From assembly GCA_012744475.1 (NCBI GenBank), contig JAAYBV010000097.1:108717-172716 (forward strand): a DNA stretch of 64,000 nucleotides, in the 5' to 3' direction. Numbering within the stretch: position 1 is the first letter of the stretch; the number at the start of each line of letters is the position of its first letter. The position numbers were made by a program, and so were the translations under genes. Positions 46,749 to 55,873 of the stretch are shown here, in pieces. This DNA comes from Phycisphaerae bacterium. GTDB lineage: Bacteria; Planctomycetota; Phycisphaerae; Sedimentisphaerales; Anaerobacaceae. Below the pieces are notes generated by a model, which was not told the origin of the DNA, made no database searches, and saw nothing but the letters and a program-made list of their open reading frames with translations.

Positions 46749-47276
46749 CTATAGCTTCTTCTTTTCGAACCAGGCGAGGAGGGCCAGGCAGAGGGCCCAG
46801 AACAGGGCGATGACGAGCCACGGGTTCAGGCCGAGCGTTTCGGGCAGGGCGATCGGGCCGAAGTTCTTCCAGGCCAGGACAGTCCGCTGGAAGAACGGGT
46901 AGAGTTCCGCATAGGCCGCGGCGCCGAGGAGCATGCCCACAATGGCAAAGACCGCGTGCCAGCGGCCCTCGCCCAGCGCCCCGACGGAGGTGCCGGGGCA
47001 AAAGCCCATGACTGCCCAGCCGGCGCCGAACAGGGCGCCGCCGACGGCGACCGCGCCGAGGTTCATCGGCTTGTGCTTGAACGCCAGGATGTCGAAGTGC
47101 GCCAGCAGGTGCAGGCCGACCATGCCGACGAGGATCGCGGCGAGCATGAACTTCAGGATCGTCATGTCCTTCAACCGCATCGCGGCCACCTGCTTATCGA
47201 AGCGCAGCACGCGGCCCTTCTGGAGCAGGAATCCGAACGCGACGCCCGTGATCAATCCGAGGATCTGTTCATTCAC
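46749..47276 (-). CDS. YeeE/YedE-family membrane protein (second half of pair)
   Basis: YeeE/YedE proteins move thiosulfate or other sulfur species across the inner membrane. The 175-residue protein has about four to five helices and the Cys motif MGFCPGTSVGALGEG. The GTG at 47276 is used because GGAGG lies eight bases upstream; an ATG at 47291 would overlap the upstream gene further. It overlaps the preceding YeeE/YedE gene by eight bases, so the two halves are translated together and probably form one channel. Confidence 0.85.
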   Translation of the reverse strand: MNEQILGLITGVAFGFLLQKGRVLRFDKQVAAMRLKDMTILKFMLAAILVGMVGLHLLAHFDILAFKHKPMNLGAVAVGGALFGAGWAVMGFCPGTSVGALGEGRWHAVFAIVGMLLGAAAYAELYPFFQRTVLAWKNFGPIALPETLGLNPWLVIALFWALCLALLAWFEKKKL

Positions 47277-47814
47277 GGCTTCGCCCTCCATAGACCAGCC
47301 GGGCCACGACGATGCCCGTGCCGAAGAACATCGCCAGCGCCACAAAACCGCTGACGGAGAGCTGCATCATGCCGCTGAGCCCGTGGCCGCTCGGGCAGCC
47401 GTCGGCCATCCGCGCGCCGACCATGGCGACGAGGCCGCCGAGGATCGCTCCGGCCGCCCGCTTCGTCACGCCGGGACCGAACCGCCGCGACCACGTTGGG
47501 GGAACCGCCTCGGCGCGGAAGCTCCCGTCCGTCAGCGACGAGAGCAGCGCGCCGAGGAATATCCCCACTACCAGCATGAACTGCCAGTCGACCTTGATCT
47601 TCTCCTTGGTGTAGTACTCGTTGGCGGCCACGTGCTCCTGCGCCACCGGCTTCTGGAGCAGACCGGCGGCGCGGACGAATGTGGTCGAGGCGCCGAGGTA
47701 GTTGGTCTTCCCCAGTACCCTGGTTGTTGCCAAGGCTGACGCGATCGCCAGGATGCCGGTCATCGCTCCGGACAGATAGGGGTTCCATCCCCCGTCATCC
47801 GTTTTCCACTTCAT
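47269..47814 (-). CDS. YeeE/YedE-family membrane protein (first half of pair)
   Basis: The 181-residue protein has an N-terminal helix, an extended loop with KIKVDWQF, and the conserved Cys motif ADGCPSGHGLSG characteristic of YeeE/YedE half-proteins. It is followed by an overlapping partner gene with a CPGTS motif. It lies 43 bp after the ferritin gene in the same direction, so a catalase-ferritin-sulfur transport unit is plausible. The sulfur substrate is not defined by sequence. Confidence 0.85.
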   Translation of the reverse strand: MKWKTDDGGWNPYLSGAMTGILAIASALATTRVLGKTNYLGASTTFVRAAGLLQKPVAQEHVAANEYYTKEKIKVDWQFMLVVGIFLGALLSSLTDGSFRAEAVPPTWSRRFGPGVTKRAAGAILGGLVAMVGARMADGCPSGHGLSGMMQLSVSGFVALAMFFGTGIVVARLVYGGRSRE

Positions 47815-47857
47815 GTCGTCGGTCTCCTCTGCCGGGTCACGGCATGGCCACGCGGCG

Positions 47858-48355
47858 TCACGCCTTGGCCTGGCGCTCGCCCAGGGCGCGGTCGAGCATG
47901 AACAGGCCGCCCTTGTGATCGCCGATCATCTTGATCTTCTGCACGATCTCATCTGCAGAGGCTTCCTCTTCCACCTGCTCTTTGACGAACCATTGGAGGA
48001 AGATGCTGGTCGCGTAGTCCTTCTCCGATTGCGCCAGGGCCATGTGCTCGTCGAACTCGCGGGACACCTTGCACTCGTGTTCGTAGGCGGCCTCGAAGGC
48101 GGCCAGCGGGCTGGCCCATTTCGTGGGCGGGGCCTCGATGGCCGCCAGGAGGATGCGGGCGCCGCGTTCACGCAGGTGGTCGTACAATCGCATCGCGTGT
48201 TCCGTTTCCTCATGCGATTGCGCCATCATCCACTTCGCCGCGCCCGGCATGTTGATCGACTCGAAATAGGCGGCCATCGACAGGTAGAGCCTGGAGTTGA
48301 AGAACTCACGATTCATCTGGAGGTTCAGGGCGTTCGTCATCTTCTTGCTGATCAT
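47858..48355 (-). CDS. Ferritin (FtnA type)
   Basis: The 165-residue protein is a non-heme ferritin that oxidises Fe(II) and stores iron as a 24-mer. Ferroxidase-type residues lie in NREFFNSRLYLSMAAYFE, QSHEETEHAMRLYDHL and FLQWFVKEQVEEE. It follows the catalase gene by about 54 bp and precedes the YeeE/YedE pair. Iron storage with catalase limits Fenton chemistry. A PerR-like regulator is encoded just upstream of the catalase. Confidence 0.94.
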   Translation of the reverse strand: MISKKMTNALNLQMNREFFNSRLYLSMAAYFESINMPGAAKWMMAQSHEETEHAMRLYDHLRERGARILLAAIEAPPTKWASPLAAFEAAYEHECKVSREFDEHMALAQSEKDYATSIFLQWFVKEQVEEEASADEIVQKIKMIGDHKGGLFMLDRALGERQAKA

Positions 48356-48409
48356 TGCTTCTCTCCTTTCATGATTTTGCGGCCGCTCGGCGCGTGGCGT
48401 TCCACGCGG

Positions 48410-49921
48410 TCATGCCGCCGTCGCCTTGACGCGTTCCTCCTGGCTCATCGCAGCGAGCTTCTTGACCTCGCTGACATTCAGGCCCAGACCCTTGGCGACC
48501 TGCGTGCCGTAGTCGGCGTCGGCCTTGTAGAAGATGGCGCATTGGCGGAGCTGAATGCGCTTCTGCGTACCGCCCAGGTGAGCGACGATATTGCCGACCA
48601 GATGCTCGCGGTCGGTATTGGTCATTACGCGTCGGTACAGCTCGCCCGCCTGGAAGAAATCGTCGTCGGTCAGCTCCTGCGGATGCCGGGCGGCGACACC
48701 CTCCAGCTCGATCGGCGGCTCGGCCACGCTCGGATCGGGGGCCGGCCCGCCCATCGAGTTGGGCCAGTAATTCGGTCCGCCTTTGCCGTTGTCGTCGCAG
48801 CGCATGTAGCCGTCGCGTTGGTAGTTGTGGGCGGAACACGCCTTCGGGGCGTTGACCGACAGCAGTTGGTAGTTGGTGCCCAGGCGATACAGGTGAGCAT
48901 CGTGATAGGAAACCACTCGTGCCTGGAGCATCTTGTCCGCCGACGCCGCGATGCCCGGCACGAAGTTGCCCGGACTGAACGCCGCCTGCTCGACTTCCGC
49001 GAAGTAGTTGTCGGGGTTTCGATTGAGCGTCATCCGTCCGATCTCGACGAGCGGATAGTCCGCGTGCGGCCAGACCTTCGTGATGTCGTTGATGTTCCAG
49101 CGGTACGTCTTGGCGTCCTTGGCCGGCATGATCTGCACGCACACCCGCCACGAGGGGTAGTCGCCCTTGGCGATGGCCTCTCGCAGGTCGCGCGTCGCGT
49201 AGTCGGGGTCCTCGCCCGCCAGCTTGCCGGCCTGCTGCCGCGTGAGGTTGCGGATGCCCTGCTCGGTCTTGAAGTGGTACTGGACCCAGTAGACCTCGCC
49301 CTTGGCGTTGTACCACTTGAATGTGTGGCTACTGTAGCCGTTCATGTGCCGGTAGCCGTCGGGCGTGCCCCGGTCGCTGAACAGGATCGTCACTTGGTGG
49401 ATCGACTCGGGCGTCAGCGACAGGAAGTCCCAGAACATGTCGGGGTCGGGCATGTTGGTGGCCGGGTTGCGCTTCTGCGTGTGGATGAAATCTGGGAATT
49501 TCGAGGGGTCGCGGATGAAGAACACCGGTGTGTTGTTGCCCGTCATGTCGTAGTTGCCCTCTTCCGTGTAGAACTTGACCGCGAAGCCGCGCGGGTCGCG
49601 GGCGGTGTCGGCCGAGCCTTTCTCGCCGCCGACGGTGCTGAAGCGCGCGAAGACGTCGGTCTTCTTGCCGGCCTTCGCGAGGAACTTGGCGCGGGTGTAC
49701 TTGCTCATGTCGGCGGTGCACTCGAACACGCCGTAGGCGCCGGCGCCCTTGGCGTGGACCACGCGCTCGGGAATGCGCTCGCGGTTGAAGTGGGCGAGCT
49801 TCTCCATCACGTGCACGTCCTGCATCAGGGCCGGCCCCTTCGGTCCGGCGGTCAGCGTGTTCTGGTCGTCGTCCACGGGCAGGCCCGACGCCGTCGTCAG
49901 TCTCTTCTTGTCCTTCGCCAT
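48410..49921 (-). CDS. katA: Monofunctional heme catalase
   Basis: The 503-residue protein is a small-subunit heme catalase that turns H2O2 into water and oxygen. The distal His region ([17 protein letters not shown]), [19 protein letters not shown] and the heme-Tyr region ([15 protein letters not shown]) are present. AGGAG precedes the ATG at 49921. It lies 90 bp downstream of the PerR-like gene, in the same direction. Confidence 0.96.
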   Translation of the reverse strand: MAKDKKRLTTASGLPVDDDQNTLTAGPKGPALMQDVHVMEKLAHFNRERIPERVVHAKGAGAYGVFECTADMSKYTRAKFLAKAGKKTDVFARFSTVGGEKGSADTARDPRGFAVKFYTEEGNYDMTGNNTPVFFIRDPSKFPDFIHTQKRNPATNMPDPDMFWDFLSLTPESIHQVTILFSDRGTPDGYRHMNGYSSHTFKWYNAKGEVYWVQYHFKTEQGIRNLTRQQAGKLAGEDPDYATRDLREAIAKGDYPSWRVCVQIMPAKDAKTYRWNINDITKVWPHADYPLVEIGRMTLNRNPDNYFAEVEQAAFSPGNFVPGIAASADKMLQARVVSYHDAHLYRLGTNYQLLSVNAPKACSAHNYQRDGYMRCDDNGKGGPNYWPNSMGGPAPDPSVAEPPIELEGVAARHPQELTDDDFFQAGELYRRVMTNTDREHLVGNIVAHLGGTQKRIQLRQCAIFYKADADYGTQVAKGLGLNVSEVKKLAAMSQEERVKATAA

Positions 49922-50011
49922 CGCATTTCTCCTGTTCCAAAATGTTCTTACATCGTAATTAATCCTATACCGCGTTCACACGGCAGGTTCATCCTCTCCT
50001 GGTGGTATCGC

Positions 50012-50464
50012 CTACCGCTTATCTTTCGCGCAGTTCGTGCAGAGCCCCCGAAGCTGTACCTGGGTCGATTCGACGCGCCCCAGCGCCGAGACGGACTTGG
50101 GAATCGGAAGGTCGTCGAGCGTCGGGCTGTAGAAATCGTGGACCCGCCCGCACGCGGTGCAGATGAAATGGTGATGGTGCTCCATGTTGGCGTCGTAGCG
50201 GCCCCGCCCGGAGACGATCTCGGCCTTGTGGACCAGACCCTGCTCCTCCAGGGTCGCCAGGGTGCGGTAGACCGTGTCCCGCGAGATCGCCGGCACCCGC
50301 CGGCGGACGTGCCGATAGATCGTCTCGGCGTCCGGGTGGGTCTCGGCTCCGGCCAGTTCGCGGAAGACCTCCATCCGCTGGTGCGTGGTCTTCAGCCCGC
50401 CCGTCCGGCACGTCTCGGCGAACCGTTTCATCCGCCGCTCGATCTCTGCTTTCGATACCGCCAT
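50012..50464 (-). CDS. PerR-like Fur-family repressor
   Basis: The 150-residue Fur-family regulator has an N-terminal winged helix (THQRMEVFRELAG, SRDTVYRTLATLEE). Its metal-sensing part is GRYDANMEHHHHFIC; the Asp before the His cluster is at the position where PerR has Asp and Fur usually Glu. Two CxxC pairs (CTAC, CTNC) bind structural zinc. Its placement before catalase and ferritin fits peroxide sensing. ATG 50464 is chosen over 50506 because the shorter form matches the family. A perfect palindrome overlaps its own promoter region, suggesting autoregulation. Confidence 0.87.
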   Translation of the reverse strand: MAVSKAEIERRMKRFAETCRTGGLKTTHQRMEVFRELAGAETHPDAETIYRHVRRRVPAISRDTVYRTLATLEEQGLVHKAEIVSGRGRYDANMEHHHHFICTACGRVHDFYSPTLDDLPIPKSVSALGRVESTQVQLRGLCTNCAKDKR

Positions 50465-50502
50465 GCCTGTCTTCTCTAAATAGGAACCATTCCGATTAAA
50501 GA

Positions 50503-50532
50503 ACAATACGCACCGGGATACCCCTTCCGCAA
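50503..50532 (-). promoter_or_regulatory. Candidate promoter of the PerR-like gene
   Basis: On the minus strand TTGCGG (50527-50532) and TATTGT (50503-50508) are 18 bases apart; the -35 touches the palindrome at 50532-50548. A second candidate, TTGTTC-N18-TATTTA, lies closer to the gene but would leave only a very short leader. Confidence 0.4.
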
Positions 50533-50548
50533 TAAGGAATTTCCTTAT
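50532..50548. promoter_or_regulatory. 17-bp palindromic operator candidate
   Basis: ATAAGGAATTTCCTTAT is a perfect 8-1-8 inverted repeat. It lies 68-84 bases upstream of the PerR-like ATG, next to the -35 element. Its size and AT-rich arms fit a Fur/PerR-family site, though it differs from the Bacillus PerR box. A weaker GGAA-CCA-TTCC repeat lies closer, at 50483-50493. Confidence 0.55.
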
Positions 50549-50588
50549 ACGCGATGATTTCCCCCAGAGGCGGAGATCGGTGGGTGGG

Positions 50589-52484
50589 TCAGGACACCGA
50601 GGCGAGGGATTCGAGGTGCTCCCAGCGTTCGAAGGCCTGAGTGTGCCGGATTTCGAGGTCGGCGAGGCGTTTCCTGGCGGCCACGACTGTGTCGGGATTG
50701 CGATAGAACGCCGGATCGGCCAGTTGGCTGTGCAGGACCTCCAGTTCGTCTTCCAGCGACTCGATCATTGCGGGCAGCGACTCCAGTTCCTTGGACTCCT
50801 TGAAGGAGAGCTTCCGCGGCTGGCTGACTTTGCGAGCCTGTCTGTAGAGCTTCTTCTTGTCGATCCTGAGTTTCTCGGGTTCGGGCGGCTCCTGGTCCTG
50901 TTGTTTGATCCAGTCCATGTAGCCTCCGACGCATTCGACGATCGTCCCGCCGCCGGTGAAGACCAGCGTGCTGGTGACGACGTTGTCGAGGAAAGCCCGG
51001 TCGTGGCAGATCAGCAGCAGCGTCCCCTTGAAGTTGATCAGCAGCTCTTCGAGCAATTCCAGGGTGTCGCTATCCAGATCGTTGGTCGGCTCGTCCAGGA
51101 CCAGCAAGTTGGCCGGCCTGGTGAAGAGCCGGGCCAACAACAGTCGGTTGCGTTCCCCGCCGGAGAGGTAGCGGGCGCGCGTCTTGGCTCGCTCCGCCGT
51201 GAAAAGGAAATCCTGGAGGTAGCCGATGATGTGCTTGCTTTTGCCGTCGATGGTGACGGTGCTGCCATTGGGCAGCACGTTCTCCCAGACCGTCTTGTCT
51301 TCGTCGAGCTGGTGCCGCAGTTGATCGAAGTACGTGATCGCCAGTTGCGTTCCCTGCCGGACTGTGCCTGTCTGCGGGGTCAGTTCACCCAGCAGCAGGC
51401 GAACCAGCGTGGTCTTGCCGCAGCCGTTGGGACCGATGATGCCGACCTTGTCGCCTCGCGCGATCAGGACGTTGAAGTCCTTGATCAGCGGCTTGGCGTC
51501 GTAGCTGTAACCGACGCCCTGGGCCTCCAGCACCAGCGTGCCCGAACCCTGGGCCTCCGCCAGCTCGAGCGTAGCGGCGCCCGGTTTCTCGCGCCGCGCC
51601 CGGCGCTCCGCACGCATCTTCCGCAGGGCGCGCACGCGTCCTTCGTTGCGATGGCGCCGCGCCTTGATACCTTGGCGAATCCAGACCTCCTCCTGGGCCA
51701 GCTTCTTGTCAAATCGTTCCCACTCCTTCTCCTGCGCATCCAGCGCCGCCTGTTTGCGCTCCAGGAACGTGTCGTAGTCGCACGACCAGTCGAACAACCG
51801 GCCCCGGTCGATCTCGATGATCCGCGTGGCCAGCCTGCGCAGCAGCATGCGATCGTGCGTGACGAACAGCAGCGTCTTGCCCAGACCGAGCAGGTACGTC
51901 TCCAGCCAGGCGATCGTATCGATGTCCAGATGGTTGGTCGGCTCGTCCAGCAGCAGCAGGTCGGGCCCACAGACCAGGGCCGCCGCCAGCAGCACGCGCC
52001 GCTTCTGTCCACCCGAGAGGGTGCGGCTGTCCCAGTCGGGATTCAGGCTCATGCGCGTCGTGATAGCCGCGATCTCTTCGAGCACCGACCAGGCGCAATG
52101 GGCGTCCAGTTGCTCGTGCAATTGGTGAAGGGCGCTGTGGTCGGGATCAGGGTGTGCGGCCAGACGCGCTTCGGCGCGATGATAACGCACCATAAGCTCG
52201 CCACGCTGGCCCAGGCCGCGCGCGATGATCTCGAAGACGGATCCATCGAGGTCGTGCGGAATCGTCTGCGAGAAGTACGCGACCTTGAGGCCTGATTCGG
52301 CCTGGACGGTTCCGCCGTCGGGCGCGACCAGCCCGGCGAGGATCTTCATCAGCGTCGATTTGCCGGTCCCGTTGCGGCCCAGCAGACCGATCCGCTGCTG
52401 CTTGTCGATTTGAAGACTGACCCCGTCCAGCAGTGGGGGACCGCCAAAGGCGATACGAATCTCTTGCAGCGATACCAACGCCAT
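50589..52484 (-). CDS. uup: ABC-F family ATPase, Uup type
   Basis: The 631-residue soluble protein has two ABC cassettes: Walker A GRNGTGKST near residue 37 with signature LSGGQKRRVLL, and GPNGCGKTT with LSGGERNRLLLARLF. A C-terminal coiled coil (about 550-631; MIESLEDELEVLHSQL) marks the Uup branch. ABC-F proteins act on ribosomes or DNA, with no membrane part. The gene is separate from the PerR cluster by a promoter region and is followed by a short intergenic stretch. Confidence 0.93.
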   Translation of the reverse strand: MALVSLQEIRIAFGGPPLLDGVSLQIDKQQRIGLLGRNGTGKSTLMKILAGLVAPDGGTVQAESGLKVAYFSQTIPHDLDGSVFEIIARGLGQRGELMVRYHRAEARLAAHPDPDHSALHQLHEQLDAHCAWSVLEEIAAITTRMSLNPDWDSRTLSGGQKRRVLLAAALVCGPDLLLLDEPTNHLDIDTIAWLETYLLGLGKTLLFVTHDRMLLRRLATRIIEIDRGRLFDWSCDYDTFLERKQAALDAQEKEWERFDKKLAQEEVWIRQGIKARRHRNEGRVRALRKMRAERRARREKPGAATLELAEAQGSGTLVLEAQGVGYSYDAKPLIKDFNVLIARGDKVGIIGPNGCGKTTLVRLLLGELTPQTGTVRQGTQLAITYFDQLRHQLDEDKTVWENVLPNGSTVTIDGKSKHIIGYLQDFLFTAERAKTRARYLSGGERNRLLLARLFTRPANLLVLDEPTNDLDSDTLELLEELLINFKGTLLLICHDRAFLDNVVTSTLVFTGGGTIVECVGGYMDWIKQQDQEPPEPEKLRIDKKKLYRQARKVSQPRKLSFKESKELESLPAMIESLEDELEVLHSQLADPAFYRNPDTVVAARKRLADLEIRHTQAFERWEHLESLASVS

Positions 52485-52600
52485 CGTTCAGAACATTCCC
52501 GCATCACGTCGATTCCAGGGTTCAGCCAAGGGCCACACGCCCGCCATCCTACCGTCCAACCGCTGGAAACTCAATTCCATGTGCTATGCGGGTCTTTGGC

Positions 52601-53518
52601 TTACACGTCGCAGGCTTTTACGGCCTGGATGAGGGACTCCAGGGGGTCGCGCGTGGGGGTGTACTCGTGCGCGACGTAGCCGTCGTAGCCGGTCTCGACG
52701 ATGGCGCGCATGACGGCGGGGTAGTAGATCTCCTGGTTCTCGTCGAGCTCGTGCCGGCCGGGCACTCCGGCGGTGTGGAAGTGGCCGATGTGCCGGATGT
52801 TCTTCCTGATCGTCGCGATGAGGTCGCCCTCCATGATCTGCATGTGGTAGATGTCGAAGAGCATCTTGAATCGCGGCGAATCCACCCGCCGGCACAGTTC
52901 GAAGGCCCATGTGTAGTTATCGCACATGTAGCCGGGATGGTCGACCTTGCTGTTGAGCAGCTCCATGCAGAGGGTCACGCCGTGGTCCTCGGCGATCTTG
53001 ACCGCTTCCTTGAGGATCGCCCGGCAGTTGTCCATCCCCTCTTCCTCGCCGATTCCGGCCCGGTCGCCTGCCATGCAGATCACGTTGGGCCATTTGTACT
53101 CCGCCGCCGCCTTGATATTCGTGCGGAAATCCTCCATGAACTTGGCGTGCATCGACTTATCGTTGAGCCCCTGCTTGATCGACCCGGCGCCCGGCACCAT
53201 GGTCGCGACCAGATCGTGCTTCTTGAGCACGTCCCAATCGTTCCTGCCGACGAGGTCGCGCCCGACCAGTCCCATTTCGACGAGCAGCTTGGCCGTCTGC
53301 TCCTGGTCCAGCCGGACGCCGCGCAGACACCCGCCGCAGATCGACTGTTTGATCCGTCTGTTCTTCACCACTCGTCCGGTCTGCCCCCATGTGGTTTTGG
53401 ATAGTCCCATCAGCCCAGCGGAGGCGCCGACAGCCGCAGCGGCCAGCACGTCACGACGACGGAGAAGACGTCCCCCAACTGCCGCGTTCGCATCGATGTG
53501 GGTATGCGTGCCGTTCAT
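52601..53518 (-). CDS. TAT-exported sugar-phosphate isomerase/hydroxypyruvate-isomerase-like TIM barrel
   Basis: The 305-residue protein has a twin-arginine-type signal (RRRDVLAAAAVGASAG) and an AP-endonuclease-2-type TIM barrel. Metal-binding positions are recognisable: Glu in LCMELLNSK, Asp in LFDIYHMQ, His in HIGHFHTAG and Glu in VAHEYTP, as in Hyi-type isomerases. It probably isomerises or epimerises a sugar or keto acid in the periplasm. The substrate is unknown. A DUF2284 gene and an exported Gfo/Idh gene lie upstream in the same direction. Confidence 0.83.
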   Translation of the reverse strand: MNGTHTHIDANAAVGGRLLRRRDVLAAAAVGASAGLMGLSKTTWGQTGRVVKNRRIKQSICGGCLRGVRLDQEQTAKLLVEMGLVGRDLVGRNDWDVLKKHDLVATMVPGAGSIKQGLNDKSMHAKFMEDFRTNIKAAAEYKWPNVICMAGDRAGIGEEEGMDNCRAILKEAVKIAEDHGVTLCMELLNSKVDHPGYMCDNYTWAFELCRRVDSPRFKMLFDIYHMQIMEGDLIATIRKNIRHIGHFHTAGVPGRHELDENQEIYYPAVMRAIVETGYDGYVAHEYTPTRDPLESLIQAVKACDV

Positions 53519-53596
53519 CTCTTGCTCCTTTCAGCAATCAAGGTGCCTCGAATCGGAACAGTCTTGATATGTTACACGGACAAGCCGCCAAGTCTC

Positions 53597-54142
53597 TCAA
53601 TCCACGAGCACCAGGCCATAGTAGTTGGGACACTGGCGGGTGCTCTTGACCACCTCGATCGGAAACCCGGCCTTCTTCACGGTGGAGAAAACGTCGATCC
53701 CGCAGGCCTCCATCGCCGGTCGTGCCCGCTCGGCATGGCGACACCGCCCCTCGTCCACAGGGCACTTCTTGCAGAGGTAGCACGGACCGGCGCCCAGTCC
53801 GAACGCCTTCCACGCGCCGCAGAGGAAGATCTCTCGCTCCAGTTCGGCCACGGCGGCCTTTACGTCGGCTTCCGGATCGAAGTGGATCAGCACGGCTCTG
53901 TGGTAGGCGTCCAGCACCTTTCGCATCTCCTCCGGCCCGGGCGTGAAAGGCGGACACACCAGGCACCGCCCGTAGCCGTCACAGCCGAACTGGCACTTCC
54001 ATCGGACCCAAGGCGCCGTCTCCACGTCGGACGCTGCGATGATCCTGGCGTCCTTGGCGCCGGTCTTCTCGGTGGCCATGCGGCAGAGCATCTCGTCGGA
54101 AAGGGTGGAGGTCCTTGCCGGTGTTCTCGGTTTGTCAGCCAT
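53597..54142 (-). CDS. DUF2284-type cysteine-rich metal-binding protein
   Basis: The 181-residue protein has many cysteines in CQFGCDGYGRCLVCPP and CYLCKKCPVDEGRC, and a C-terminal QCPNYYGLVLVD, consistent with DUF2284, a predicted metal (possibly Fe-S) protein of unknown role. The ATG at 54142 is the only in-frame start before the domain; GGTGG lies upstream. It sits between the TIM-barrel and Gfo/Idh genes, all on the minus strand. Confidence 0.8.
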   Translation of the reverse strand: MADKPRTPARTSTLSDEMLCRMATEKTGAKDARIIAASDVETAPWVRWKCQFGCDGYGRCLVCPPFTPGPEEMRKVLDAYHRAVLIHFDPEADVKAAVAELEREIFLCGAWKAFGLGAGPCYLCKKCPVDEGRCRHAERARPAMEACGIDVFSTVKKAGFPIEVVKSTRQCPNYYGLVLVD

Positions 54143-54186
54143 TCGCCACCATCGTCTTCTGTCAGGGTGCGGACCTCGCGATGGAA

Positions 54187-55515
54187 TCAGATCGTGTACG
54201 GCACGCGCATCGCGCGGGACCGCATCCGGTTGGCTGTCGCGTCGCCCACAAACTCGGCCTTGGCCAGATCGAACGTCAGGTCTCGCTGCAACTGCTCGCA
54301 GATGTCGGCCGCCAGGCAAATGTTCATCGACCGCGCCATGACCTCGGGACTGGCTACCGGGGCTCGGCGCGAGCGAATGCAGTCGAGAAAGTCGCGCACG
54401 TGATCCAGCGGCCGTTGCGTGCGGGCGGAATACTCGGCCAGCACCTTCGTGTAATCGCGCATCAGCGCCGGCGAAGAGACATCGGTTTGTGCGTAGCCGT
54501 CGGCGGCCCCGGCCCATCCTTCGCGTCCGTCGAAGCGCTCGCCGCAGGCGCCATGCCAGTACTCGCACGGGTCCCACACCGAGCCGGCGACGCGGAACAG
54601 CACCAGCTTCACGCCGTTGGACAGGCGCGTCACCATCGTCGCATCAGGTCCAGCGTACTCGAACACGATGCGTGAGACGCCTGTCATGTTCAGGCCCGCC
54701 AACGCCTGGGCCACCGTGTGCGCGCCCCACATCGCCACGTCGGTCGCCAGATCGTAGAAGTGATACCACCCGCCGCCGTTGACGTAGCCGGCGTTGTAGG
54801 GCCGCCACGGGCAGGGGCCGAGCCAGAGGTCCCAGTCCAGCTCCTCTTTGGGCGGTTCGGGTTCGGCGGGAAGCCAGTCGTGACGCAGCCCGTCGCGCCA
54901 ACGGCAATCGGCGTAGACGGTGTGGATCGGGCCCAGGCGCCCCGACCGAGCCAGTTCCATGGCGAACACATGTGGAGGCTCGCTGAGCCGTTGGGCGCCG
55001 GTCTGATAGACCCGGCCGTAGCGACGGGCCGTCTCCACGACCGCCTGGCCCTGCCCCATCGTCAGGCATGCCGGCTTCTCGCAGTAGACGTCTTTGCCCG
55101 CCCGCATCGCGAGGATCGACGCCAGCGCGTGCCAGCGGTCGCCTGTGGCGATCAAGACCGCGTCCACGTCCGTGCGTTCGGCCAGGAACTGGCGCATGTC
55201 GCCGTACGCCGCACAGTCCTTGTTGCCGTACTTGCTATCCACTGTGTTCTTGGCGGTCTGGCGCTTGCTCTTCACGACGTCGCAGACGGCGACCCACTGC
55301 ACGTCCGGCTGCGTCAGCATGTAGCCCAGATCGTAGGAGCCCCGGCCGCCCAGGCCGATGCCGCCCATCACGATGCGCTCGCTGGCCGCCACCGCGCCGC
55401 CTCGCCCCAGCGCCGAAGCCGGAACGTAGTAGGGCAGTGCCGCCGCTCCGGCCGCCATCGCCCCCCGTGCCAGAAACCGCCGCCGCGTCAGTGTCCTGCT
55501 GCTGTCGTCGCCCAT
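54187..55515 (-). CDS. TAT-exported Gfo/Idh/MocA-family oxidoreductase
   Basis: The 442-residue protein has a TAT signal (TLTRRRFLARGAMAAGAAAL), a Rossmann fold (GGIGLGGRGSYDL, LIATGDRWHA) and the EKP motif (CEKPACLTMG), followed by the mixed beta-sheet domain typical of NAD(P)-dependent sugar dehydrogenases. It probably acts on a sugar in the periplasm, with tightly held cofactor. ATG 55515 is supported by GGAAG. Planctomycetes carry many such paralogues. It may share a transcript with the DUF2284 gene 44 bp downstream. Confidence 0.9.
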   Translation of the reverse strand: MGDDSSRTLTRRRFLARGAMAAGAAALPYYVPASALGRGGAVAASERIVMGGIGLGGRGSYDLGYMLTQPDVQWVAVCDVVKSKRQTAKNTVDSKYGNKDCAAYGDMRQFLAERTDVDAVLIATGDRWHALASILAMRAGKDVYCEKPACLTMGQGQAVVETARRYGRVYQTGAQRLSEPPHVFAMELARSGRLGPIHTVYADCRWRDGLRHDWLPAEPEPPKEELDWDLWLGPCPWRPYNAGYVNGGGWYHFYDLATDVAMWGAHTVAQALAGLNMTGVSRIVFEYAGPDATMVTRLSNGVKLVLFRVAGSVWDPCEYWHGACGERFDGREGWAGAADGYAQTDVSSPALMRDYTKVLAEYSARTQRPLDHVRDFLDCIRSRRAPVASPEVMARSMNICLAADICEQLQRDLTFDLAKAEFVGDATANRMRSRAMRVPYTI

Positions 55516-55611
55516 TAGGTTCTTCCTTGTCTCTACTATGTCATCGTCTTGACCCAGCTTATGTCGGGGGCGGCCGGAATTCAAGTGTTCTCCGCCGGGG
55601 CCGCTGCCAGG

Positions 55612-55784
55612 GTGTCTGTGCAGATTTCACGGCAAGGCCCGTTTTCCAGCACAGAGCGCCATGTGTGGCAGCGGCAAGCGCAGGCTTGCCGATGGTGGCA
55701 CGCGCGCCGTCGAAGCCATCGGCAAACTCCGCCTTGCTCCGTTTGCCGCTGCCACGCGGCTGCCAGGATGCTTTCACACACATC
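55612..55784. repeat. Dispersed intergenic repeat, copy R4 (core inverted relative to R2)
   Basis: Flanks GTGTCTGTGCAGATTTCACG and TGCCAGGATGCTTTCACACAC match R2 in the same orientation. The 93-base core (55663-55755) runs GTGGCAGCGGCAAGCGCAGG to CGTTTGCCGCTGCCAC and matches R2 only when reverse-complemented (about 86 of 91 positions by eye). It occupies much of the gene-less stretch 55516-55873. Confidence 0.82.
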
Positions 55785-55807
55785 TGCCATCTCAGGGCAG
55801 CCGCACG

Positions 55808-55836
55808 TTCACACCAGAGCGGCATCCGTGTACAAT
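55808..55836 (+). promoter_or_regulatory. Promoter TTCACA-N17-TACAAT
   Basis: TTCACA (55808-55813) and TACAAT (55831-55836) are 17 bases apart. Transcription would start near 55843, about 30 bases before the ATG of the DUF6259-type gene. Confidence 0.55.
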
Positions 55837-55873
55837 GGGCTTTGCGCAACCAGTATAGCATGGAGCCAGCATC

